Below are positions 1 to 9,381 of a stretch of 64,000 nucleotides of DNA, piece by piece. A program made the position numbers and the translations under genes. The DNA comes from Kingdonia uniflora. Taxonomy: Eukaryota; Streptophyta; Magnoliopsida; Ranunculales; Circaeasteraceae. Location: NCBI GenBank assembly GCA_014058105.1, contig JACGCM010002285.1:744001-808000 (forward strand), read 5' to 3'. Numbering within the stretch: position 1 is the stretch's first letter; each line of letters opens with the position of its first letter. The notes under the pieces are model-generated. The model worked only from the letters and a program-made list of their open reading frames with translations. It made no database searches and was not told the origin of the DNA.

Positions 1-930
1 TCTTGATGGAAAATTTTTGTATGTTCTTTGTTATTTTTAGAGATGGCATGTTGAGGAGAGCTCAAATTTGATCTGGATCGGCCTCAATCCTCTTCTTCCT
101 GATGAGATGGTCGAGGAATCGGCATGAATGTACTCTAAATTGATACTTATCAAGATTGAGTCACATCTTGTAAGATCGTAGAATGTTGAATATTATGGAG
201 AGATTTGTGTTGTGGTCTTTTAACTGTATGCTCTTACACAGGAGATCATCGATGTAGACTTCAACGATTTTTCCAAGATGTACTTTGAACATAATCGTCA
301 TTAACCGTTAATAAGTTACGCATGCGTTCTTTAGTCCAAAGGGCATGACTTTGTAGCAGTAAAGTCATCTTTTAGTGATAAAAGTTGTATTTTCTTGATC
401 TTCTTCCAAGAGAAGAATCTGATTATATCAGAAGCAACGTCTATCATAGATAGGAGTTCATGGCCTGCTATAGAGTCAAAATTTTAATGGATGATTAGAA
501 GAGGAAAACTGTCGTTCAGAGTGTGTTTGTTTAGATTGGTGAAATCTACACAAACTCGGACCTTTCCAATCTTCTTTGGAACAACGATGATGTTGGAGAT
601 CCAATCTTAATATTTGGCTTCTCGAATGAACCCCACTTTGATCAATTTGTTGATCTCAATGTTGACTTCATCTCGTAGACGAGGTGAGAGTCATCACAGT
701 TTCGGTTTGACCGCCGTGGCGCTGAGGTTGATGGCCAATCAATGACATACCTTGGATGGATCGACCCCATGCATCTCTTCGAAAGTCCATGCAAAAATGT
801 CTCGATTCATTCGTAAGAAGTGAACGAGAACAACCTTTTCATACTGGACCAGCTTGGTACTGATAAAACTACCTTGGCTTAGTCCATCAATGTCGATGTA
901 CTCTTTAGGTTCTTTGTTGAAGGCTGATTA
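1..930 (-). pseudogene. Reverse transcriptase of Ty3/gypsy element A
   Basis: This is the decayed RT part of the polyprotein. Reading leftwards there is a DIFAWTFEEM-like linker (about 820), then WISNIIVVPKKIGKVRVCVD (about 600-540), which is the conserved finger region, then an AGHELLS-like segment (about 450), then VMPFGLKNA (about 340) and the catalytic VYIDDLL (about 260). A thumb/connection segment with KFLDHL-like spacing follows to the edge. The catalytic pair of Asp is kept. Several stops interrupt the frame, for example after TKR near position 370 and before RLMTIM near 310. It is non-coding now. Family assignment is firm from motif order. Confidence 0.88.
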
Positions 931-1121
931 TCGATGTGACTAGATTTTTGTAAATCTTTTGTAGAAGGTTGATCATCGATGTAACTAGTTTTCTATAATT
1001 GCTATACATTATATATGTCTGATGTATCTAGAATAGCAGAGACAGTATTCTTGCAAGCTCTATAAAGTTTTTGACAACCTTTAATTTCATAGATGCCATC
1101 GTTATGTTTGAAGCGAAGTAT

Positions 1122-1430
1122 TTAATGATAAGTGGAAGCGATTGCTTCTATGTTGTGAATCCAGCAGCGACCCATAATCCCGAGATAACAAATTTTGCCG
1201 TTGATGATGTAGAATACGACGTCGATTGTGGCTAGTCCAGTGATGATAGGTAAGATGATCTTGCCTACCCATTCTTCTTTGGAACCATTAAATCCACTGA
1301 TATCGATGTCGCTTGGAATAACTTGATCTGCCAATCCCATTTGATCGATCGTGCTCTGAAAAAGAATCTCAATACCGCTTCCAGTATCGATCATCATTGT
1401 GTGCATGACAAACTTCTTCATCTTGAGCAT
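1122..1430 (-). pseudogene. Retropepsin-like aspartic protease of element A
   Basis: This is a 102-residue open segment with the active-site motif MIDTGSGIEILF near residue 13 and the flap/C-terminal motif YLGIMGRCWIHNIEA near residue 82, the usual pair in plant Ty3 proteases (DTGS and ILGR.W). The protease would release Gag and Pol from the polyprotein. It is open only locally, because the flanking gag and RT segments contain stops. It lies between gag and RT as expected. Confidence 0.85.
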
Positions 1431-1571
1431 TATTACTAATACATCATGATGTGGAAATTTTACATGACTGATGTTGCAATCTTTAAAAGAAATACCAAGT
1501 TAGCGATTACTCGACTCAGGAAAAAGATTAACCTCTTTATCTTGAGGTATGAGATCGTAACATTCTGATAA

Positions 1572-3272
1572 TCATCTGTGTCTGAATCTACAAGAATTGT
1601 TGATCTGATGAATCTTGATCATGTTGTTGTAGTACATATGGTACACGTGTTTTTCCTCAGCTTGATCTTCGACCTGGACAACGTCGATCTGTTTCTTATA
1701 GCTGCCATCCTTATAGGATTCCTGATCGGCAATGTATTTGAGCATTCTCTCATCTTTGAAGATATATTCCAACAACCTCTGTAAAGCATAGCAGGTGTCA
1801 GTATCATGATGATATACCTTGATATGCATGCAATACGGGCAACCTTCGATCGGTTCTAGCGGTTGAGATAGATGGTAAAACTTGCCCTTCGATTGAATTG
1901 GAAAAATTATGGAGAGTCGGAGATTCATCTTGGGGAGGACCGACTTGGGTAATAAATTGCTTTTCTGAGGTTTGCCAGTACTGGCCTTGGAACGCTTTTG
2001 ATCACCCTGATCCTCCTTTGGTTCACTGTGTCATTCTGTAGTTGGACCTTTAGTGGATAGGACAAATTTTATAGATTTATGCTTTTCGGATATCATCCCT
2101 TCCAGGTCGATATACCCATTGACCTTGGTGCTCATATCCTCCAAGGTCGTAGGTTTTTTTAAGAAGAGGTGTTATTTGGCCTTGCAGTCGAGCTGGAGCG
2201 CGTTGATAAAAGTAGTAACAGCTTTTTTCTGATCGAGATTATCTACTTTACGCGCAAGTTCCAAAAGCTTCTTTGCAAACCCCACGAGCTTCTCCCCTTG
2301 TGATTGTTTAAGACTATTAAGAGAATATAAATTCTCCTCTTTGTCTTTGTTGCGAGCATACGTCTTGATGAATTGCTTCTGTAGATGATCGAATATGAGG
2401 ATAAAATCTTCAGGTAGAGAATAGAACCACCAGAGCGGTTCTCCCTGTAGATTTATTGCGAGCAGATGGCAGAAAATATGGTTGAGATTGGAGTACAACC
2501 CCAATGAGTCACAGAATTTTTGAATGTGCTCCTTTGAATCGATTCCCTTGTATTTACGTATCTTCGGAGTATGGAAACCTTTAAGTACTTCCATATCGAA
2601 TAACTCTTTGGCAATCAGACTACCTTGCAACTTGGTAAGATCGTCTTTATTGCCTAGAGTTTGAGCTTCAATCAACTCCTTGATACGCTGATCCATATGT
2701 TCTTGCATGACGTATTGACGTGTAGCCTGAGTGGCTTGGAGAGGTGGTTGAGGATTATGAGTGCCGGTGCCTTCACTTAAACGATCATGTACTGGAATTC
2801 GAGGCGGAGGTCGATGTTCTTCCTCTTAACGCTTGGAAGGACGGAGACCTCTGCTGATATCAGACTAAACTTCACCGCCCAAATGAATAAAAGGTTGAGG
2901 TTTGTGCTAAACTTTCGGGAAATCACTTTGCTCTCCTCGAGGTCCTAACCTTTATCGTGTAGAAACTCGGGAGTTCTCAAGAACTTGATCACAGTCTCTG
3001 GTTTGGGGAGCCTGTTGAGTGTCCTGTAATGCTTGTAATACAGTCTGCATGGTTGTTATTTGGTCTTCATGTCATTTAAACATTGTCAAGCGAGCTTGAC
3101 GCTTGGCTTCGAGTTCTTTATCACAGAGCTCTCGGTCAAGGGTTAACTGACGCTCGAGCTCATTACGTTTCTCCATTTTGGTGTGAAGATTCACACGTAG
3201 TTCTGTAAGTTATTCCGGCTCAACTGAAAGATTGAGTTGGACTCCTATTACTGGTCGCCTGGAAGTGACCAT
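1572..3272 (-). pseudogene. Gag of Ty3/gypsy element A
   Basis: The candidate start ATG is at 3272, about 80 bp inside the LTR. A charged coiled-coil-like N-terminus has a stop after SVEPE and others in the region 2830-3210. The capsid core is the open segment 2708-2172 (178 codons). It carries a PLWWFYSLPEDFI motif and a QSQGEKLVGF motif, which match the plant retrotransposon gag domain. A Cys/His cluster (CPYCMHIKVYHHDTDTCYAL) in the segment 1928-1572 looks like the degenerate knuckle seen at the end of Ty3 gag. Gag would form the cytoplasmic virus-like particle. The several stops make this a relic. Confidence 0.8.
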
Positions 3273-3350
3273 GATTGGAAATTAATAGTAGAATGAATGT
3301 ATGCCTTAGGATATCATAAAAATGTCTTATTTCCCAAAAATGGCGCTAAA

Positions 3351-3949
3351 TGTAATGGCCTAATTCCGTAGCTCAAAATGGCTCGAAATTAGCTCTTACA
3401 CCAAATGTACCTGTAACAAAAACTAATTTAAAACATGAAATGACACAGGTGATTTAACATGGAAAACCTTTGAATTGGTAAAAAAATTATGACCTCGAGT
3501 TGAGAGTTTTAGTAACAGTAACTTTTATTGCTTGAGGCTGATATCTTATTACAAGTGATATCTCGAACTATAAATACTTGATCTTGTAAATAAGAAGTTT
3601 GTGGTGTTAAAAATCTAGAAATTTATATGTTAGAGTTTAGAAAATTTGGTTTTTCTTGGTCCCTATCTCTTCTGAAACTTTTTCTTTATATAGATCTTAC
3701 CCGCAACTCATTATCATGTTGAAGCACATTCTCTAAATAATGAGGTAAGTGGTGGTTAACTGTGTAATTGTTTAGTTCGTGGGATATATGTATCTTTGAC
3801 TTGCTCATATTCTTCTATTGTGCTCGATCCACGTTCTTTATCAGTTCATGGTTTAGGTGGCATGCTGACTATTTATGTCACTTGTAAAATGCGTAAGTCT
3901 GATATAGAGGTAGTTCAAATTAGGTTAGGTCGAGGGATAGGTCCTTGCA
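3351..3949 (-). repeat. 5' LTR of Ty3/gypsy element A (599 bp)
   Basis: On the minus strand the repeat starts TGCAAGGACC and ends ..GGCCATTACA, so it has TG..CA ends. The next internal bases read TTTAGCGCCATTTTTGGG, a mutated form of the primer-binding region TGGCGCC-G-C seen in many plant Ty3 elements. Its body matches the LTRs at 27283 and 48267, including a conserved stretch around GACCTCGAGTTGAGAG (plus strand) and a TATATAAAG promoter-like box on the minus strand. The 5 bp to its right are CTCAG. The partner LTR is outside the window, so the target duplication cannot be tested. Confidence 0.85.
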
Positions 3950-3954
3950 CTCAG

Positions 3955-5176
3955 GATATTTGATAAAGTAGTTGTCATGGGTAGTAAAACTAGAATTTCC
4001 CTATCCTTTTTCCCATCTCAATTTTTAGTATGGTCATTCGGTCTTCCTCATCATTTGTCCTTCTCATTGTTGATTATAAGCTTTGAGATGGTTGATGGGA
4101 CAATATCCGAAGATTGAATAACATACAAACTTTTCATTTTGTCATTCTTCGAATACTTCAAGTTTGATATAGTTACTAACCACGTCGATCATTTTTGTGA
4201 CTATTTTGGGTTTATGCAGGGCTATTTTTGTGAATCCACTACAACTTCTCGTTCTTTGGCATGAGCGTATTTTACTCGAATAGGAGTTGCAATTGAGCAA
4301 AGCTCATTATTGACCATTCGAGAATGGTGTGGAACTACCTGAGAGGTTCTTCTTTGAGACTCATGTTAAACAATCGGCATAACATGTGGTCGAGTTTTGA
4401 GTATAGCACAACTGCACCTTTAAAGTGTCTAGCATGAGTTAACGGGTCAATGAGGCTTGTGTATTAAGGGAATTTTGGCACGTGAAAGTTCCCAGGAATA
4501 GGCATTTTCTCGAGGTGAGGGGAAATTGGGTTCGTCTCGATCCTATCCAAGGCTGATATTCGACTTGGATTGGTAGTATTAAAGGCTTGGATTATGGTAT
4601 TCAAGTCATTCGTGGTGATAAACCGTTGGGCCAAAGGAGGTGCCAAGGTAGGTGCATGAGGGTTAAAGTCTCCCTGACCCTCGGGACCTAGCCTTTCTTT
4701 CACGGGTCGCATAGGTGGGGGTGGTTGGGCCTGATGATGTGTTATGCGACTTCCTTGGGTGGTCGAGGCTGATGAAGTGAGCCCAGAATGTCTTGATGCT
4801 CTGTCTGGATTTCTTGATCTCCTTGAAGCCTTGTTTTGTTCATCCCTTAGGGGGTCATTGTCCCTTCGAGAATCTCTGGACCGGCGCTCACTTTAGGACA
4901 GGTAAGGTAATCCTTGTCGGTTGGTAAGTCAATTTTGCTGTTGGCACGGACTCTCCATCTCTTTTTGGTGGGCTCTACTTTGTTATTCGAGGGCTTTTCT
5001 TCACTTTTCTCTTTCGACTTAGAGGGCCTGCGCGTAGATGTTTTGATCTTTGAGTCGTTGTATTCTATCAGATTCCATCTACTTCTGAAGTACAAGGATA
5101 ACATTTTGTAAGCTTGTGGTTTCATACAACACTGCGGCTGGGCTTTCCTCATTGTTCTACTAGGTACTGGAGGCAC
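3955..5176 (-). pseudogene. Gag fragment of a second Ty3/gypsy element (A2)
   Basis: Minus-strand open segments at 5176-4847 and 4712-4464 are joined by readable but broken frames. The first is basic and rich in Ser/Lys. The second is followed, further left, by a region with LFNMSLKEEPLR and FHTILEW-like text, a decayed capsid motif of plant Ty3 gag. The sequence then stops abruptly at the LTR of element A. The simplest reading is that A inserted into this gag. Stops and frame changes make it a relic. Confidence 0.65.
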
Positions 5177-5263
5177 TTCGAAGGTTCATGTTAGTCCTGG
5201 TATTGTTGAGGATGATGTGGGCTTAGTAGAGAGAAGTAAAATATTCCCACAGATGGCACCAAA

Positions 5264-5819
5264 TATAATGGCAAGTGTTTTGGTAGGTAAACTTTGCCTT
5301 TACTTTAGTTAACAAAATACCGTTCAAGTGCTAGAAGAATAGAGCTCAAAGAATTTTACGTGGAAATTCATAGGAATGCTAAGAAAACCCACGACCTCGA
5401 TGAGGATTTGGTGAAGATTTTACTATGTTCCTAATCTAATACACTTGATAGAGAATATGGTAATGTTGTAGATGATATGCATAAAAACTATAGTCCCTAA
5501 TGTTGTGTACTCTGTCTGTATTTATAGTTGGATACAGGCAGTTGCAACGTACGTTTCTCCTATAATCCAAGAATGTGGGCAAAATTTGCAGAGCACGAGC
5601 AACGGCTATATTTAACCAAGTCTAACGGCTGTTGTATACAGTCGAGTTTTGTAGTTGTAGATCGAAGTGTTCTCGAATTGTATGTTTATACATGATGATA
5701 AACCTTTAGGATGCCTTTTATAGCTTATTTTATCGATCCTGAGAAATATGCTACTACAAGTACGTTGGAGGAGAGAGGTTATTTTGGAACTTTCATAATC
5801 ATACATGATACATATAACA
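5264..5819 (-). repeat. Probable 5' LTR of Ty3/gypsy element A2
   Basis: Just left of this block the minus strand reads TTTGGTGCCATCTGTGGG, a primer-binding-like sequence that marks the inner LTR edge. The LTR end is mutated from CA to TA. The outer edge at 5819, where the minus strand starts TGTTATATG, is inferred from the TG rule and the usual length (about 556 bp). It shares the ACCTCGA block (near 5393) with the other LTRs but is otherwise a different subfamily. Confidence 0.5.
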
Positions 5820-6077
5820 TGAGAAATTTTAAATACACCCCAAGTTTAATTAGCTCACCCCACTAAATGTATTTGTTAGTTAATTAGCTTACCTCATCTT
5901 TAAAGTCAGAAAAACTATAGTACAAAAATAATAATTTTTAAGTAGATCGCTACATCCTTTCACAACTTAGCTCATTTATCTTCTCTTCTATGATTCAAAG
6001 CCTCCAAACAATAGCAATGAAATCAATTTGTACACATCCTACTCATTTTGGGTTTTTTATACGATACCCAGTACCAG

Positions 6078-6079
<2 letters not shown>

Positions 6080-6134
<55 letters not shown>
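6080..6134. repeat. Compound microsatellite (CT)n(AT)n
   Basis: About 33 bp of CT repeat runs directly into about 22 bp of AT repeat. The flanks (5820-6560) are AT-rich with no coding signal that I can see. Confidence 0.95.
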
Positions 6135-6589
6135 GACACATTCTTTCTCTCTTAAGCTATCACGATGATCATTGTGACTTTCATCATTTTGTTGACGTTT
6201 AAAAAATGTTTAACAGTCTCTAATTATTAATATTGTTTATTGATAGCTTCCATGTATAATATCGTGATATGTGCTTATTGCCAAAATCAAGTGTAACTTG
6301 ATTTCTTGTTGTTTCCCCATTAGTTCGAAATACAATAATGTGTCTCATGTTTAATTAAGATGTAGGATATGGTGAACTTTCAAAAAAAAATATGTGATGT
6401 TCTTATTTTGAGGGCATACTTATCTATACCACTTGAGAAAATTTTGTTAGCATTTTAATATTGATGCGCTTCTAAGATTTTGGGGCGTATTTAAAATTTA
6501 TCATATAACATATATACTATAAAAACTTTTAAAATTACTAATTTAACCGCCTCGGTTAAAAGGCATGTCAAATGGCCATATGGTATGCT

Positions 6590-7165
6590 TATAGCTGCAA
6601 CTTTTGTCTGAACTTCCGATTTTTTCCAAAATCCGATCCGATTTTGGAACCCTATTTTACGTTTTCGATTTTTGAAAATCTGATTTTCGATTTTTATAGA
6701 AAAATATCGGATTGGAATCGGATAGCCTTTTACTATTCCAATTTTCCAAAATTTATAATCCGATTTTTCCGAATAAGATCCGATCCAATTTTTTCAAATT
6801 AAGATCTGATTCGATTCTTTCAAATAACATCCGATCCGATTTAATCCGAACAACATCCGATCTGATTTATTTTAGGTTTGTCTCAATTCTTGGTAAGAAT
6901 CTCTTCTCTCTCTTTTTTTTCTTTTTTTTTCTCTTTAAGGTTTGATCTATGGTTTGAGGTCTGATATCTTGTTTGGTTGTTTTCCATTTTCGATTTTATT
7001 AGAATATATGAATTTTCTGAATTTTTTCCGAAATGTTCAGAATTTTGAATTTTCCGAATAATCCGATTTTTTTTTCGGATTCTATTTTCGTTTTTCCAAA
7101 CAAAAAAAAATCGGATTGAATCAGATCGGAAAAATTCCGACCGCCCCTATTTCCGATCCGATCCG
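6590..7165. repeat. TCCGAT/ATCGGA-rich fold-back block
   Basis: The words TCCGATCCGAT, TCCGAATAA and their complements recur more than a dozen times on both strands between 6620 and 7165, separated by T-rich or A-rich runs. The right edge reads GACCGCCCCTA, which resembles the inner end of a hAT-like terminal repeat. No transposase is visible. The short open frames here come from the repeat and are not genes. It is probably a non-autonomous fold-back element or a degenerate satellite. Confidence 0.55.
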
Positions 7166-7171
7166 AAAGCC

Positions 7172-8970
7172 GGCCTAGGTATCTGATGGCATGCGACATG
7201 GGCATGCCAAACTGCGGGTAGTATGATGCCATGCACCCGAGAGAGAGAGAGAGAGCATTGTTGTTGTGACTGGCAGGTGTGCTCTCATTTTCTACTTTTT
7301 TATTTATTGGAGAGGAGAGTGATGAGAGAGAGTATTCTTGTCTGAGAGGGGCTTTTACATGTGTGAGGAGACCCTTGTTTACTCTGCTAGATTATCTTGC
7401 TGTTGTTCCGTAATTTTAGCTGCTTTTAAACATGTTTTTTACTGGTAAGGAGCTGATATTTACAGATCAGAAATTACCCAAAACTATCACTGTATTGATC
7501 AAATTGGTAATGTGAGAGCATATCCAAGAGCCATAGTATTAGGTTACGTATCTGTAATCACGGTAAAAATACTGCTCCAACAGGGGTATTAGGTTCGGAA
7601 ATCGTATCTGAGACCCTCAAAGAATTTCGAAACAAAACTTTCTCAGGGATGTTCACAAACATTATACTGAAGCAAGTGCCTAACAGTTAATGCCCCCATC
7701 CTTTTTAATTCAAATTTTCCGATACCAAATTGTCTCTGAGAGTGTGCATAATAGCAATGTGTATTTGAGGGAGCCTTCAAAAGGTGTAGAAGGAATTCAA
7801 ATAAGAAATAGATATTGGAGAACTGGTGGTTGCTCACTAGGATCATATGATACATTGCCAGCCAAACACCAATAAAATCTAAGTATTTGCAGCCTCAAGT
7901 ATCAGCCTTATCAGGTTATCAGGAAATGGGTATTCATCGCATTAGAACACTATTGACCTAAGAAGTAATCTAACTACCATCGACGGCAAACCCAGAAATT
8001 TAGTTCAAGAGTCCCCAAGAAAATACTGAATAATATCATCCACTCTGATATATAGCATAGTCATCATCTGTATATAAGCATTGGGGCCGAGCTGCATCAT
8101 ATGCAACTTATCCACAAACTCTACCATATATTATCAGTCATTCACTAGTAACGCTATCGAGATCAAAGGCCTCAGTTAAGCCAAAAGCAAGATAAACAAA
8201 AGAAAATGGGGAAAACATATACCAAAGACCTCTTCTTTTGCACTATATATCATATCTCACAAGCTTTTGGTCTTTTCAGCTTTATCTTTCCTTGCTTTTA
8301 TACTTTTGATTCAGCTCCCACTTTGCTTCCTTAATCCTTCAGTCAGAATCCTGCTACCCAAACAAGAATGCATGTTTCTAAAACAAAAGAACATCTAGCA
8401 AGTTTTACAATTAGACTGAACTACACACCATTATAGACAAATAAAGAATCTTAAGAATATGTTCTTCAAGGAATGTGCACAACTTCGGTAGCGCTATGTA
8501 AACAAATATATATTTCTTTACATAAATCTAACAAATATAGAGCACTCAAATATAAGAAAATAAAAGAACAGTCCTGAGAAGTGAATTATACCTATTCAAA
8601 TACTTTCTTAAAAAGTCCAGATACTTGCAGACGAAGTAAACATGTTCTACAGTTTTACTCTCTTCGTCACTTTAACTTCATTCCGCCAGGATATAAGTTG
8701 TAAGTTCTTCACCAAAGAATCAGGCTAATCAAATTCATACTCCGTAACCAATCTGGCTAAAGTGCATTATAAAGACTTCCTTGGCAGTCCCAGTACTTGC
8801 AGACTGAAGTAAACAGCTTCAACTCGGTTTTATCTCTGTGAGCTTCTCATAAACTTTCCCTGTCAAACGAAAGAGGAAAAGAAAAGAGATCCAACATCCA
8901 GAAGCATTAATCTTTACCTTTCTCTTTCCTGATTTTAATACCCTTGCTTTGTAGAACTGAGCCTCAGATG
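7172..8970. other. Non-coding upstream region of the MCTP gene
   Basis: It holds a (GA)n run at about 7230-7248 and further GA-rich sequence to 7340, as is common in plant 5' leaders. Two imperfect copies of a roughly 100-bp segment, at about 8590-8690 and 8755-8870, share ACTTGCAGAC..GAAGTAAAC. A TTCTTGCAG stretch at 8979-8987 looks like a 3' splice site immediately before the first C2 coding sequence. I see no protein-coding exon before that point. Confidence 0.5.
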
Positions 8971-8972
8971 AC

Positions 8973-9317
8973 TTGCAAATTCTTGCAGAGAAACTGAAGC
9001 TTGTAGTAGAAGCTGTGGACAGCCATGATCTAATGCCAAAAGATGGTGAAGGATCTTCAAGTCCATTTGTAGAAGCCAACTTCAAAAATCAGAGATCAAC
9101 CCAGAATGTTCGTCAAAGCCTTTTTCCAGTTAGGAACCAGAAACTCCATTTCAACCTTGCTGATAGAAGAAAGTCATTTCCTGGCCGTAATTTTATTGGG
9201 AGGGCAAGAGGAGAGGAAGTGATGCAGCGGTTCCAATTAGAACGGAAGTGGTTTTTCTCTTCCTTAAAAGGTGAGATCAGACTAAAATTATGTTTCTTCG
9301 GATTCATAAGAATATAA
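8973..9317 (+). pseudogene. Disrupted first C2 domain (C2A) of the MCTP gene
   Basis: An open frame of about 110 codons carries KLKLVVEAVDSHDLMPKDGE, PFVEANF and NQKLHFN, then PGRNFIGRA and EEVMQRFQLERKWF. This is the order of the N-terminal C2 domain of QUIRKY-type MCTPs. Compared with the family it lacks about a dozen residues before RRKSFPGR and about eight after FIGRA. The frame has no ATG at its start and may begin at a splice acceptor near 8987. It ends at a stop 66 bp before the ATG of the following MCTP frame, and the two are in different frames. Two copies of a 15-16 bp word (9282 and 9352), 70 bp apart, flank the break, so a 70-bp insertion or duplication probably broke the original longer gene. 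Confidence 0.7.
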
Positions 9318-9381
9318 ATCTTCTAGTACTAACTCTCAAATAACACCATAGCTAAATTATGTTTCTACTACAACTATTACT

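Larger units (their letters stand above)
1..3949 (-). mobile_element. Ty3/gypsy LTR retrotransposon A, partial
   Basis: This is a minus-strand element entering from the left edge. Reading leftwards it has a 5' LTR (3351-3949), a primer-binding-like stretch just inside the LTR, gag (about 3272 to 1572), protease (1430-1122) and reverse transcriptase (about 930 to 1). This is the normal Ty3/gypsy order. RNase H, integrase and the 3' LTR would lie outside the window. In-frame stops in gag and RT show it is inactive. The LTR is of the same family as those at 27283-27880 and 48267-57414. It appears to be inserted into another gag copy lying directly to its right, so the elements are nested. Confidence 0.88.

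Noticed and set aside
9271..9351. An 81-bp intron (AAAG|GTGAG..CATAG) joining C2A to MCTP
   Set aside because: Splicing there leaves the downstream frame out of register and leads to an early stop. The other GT/AG pairs that I tried also fail.
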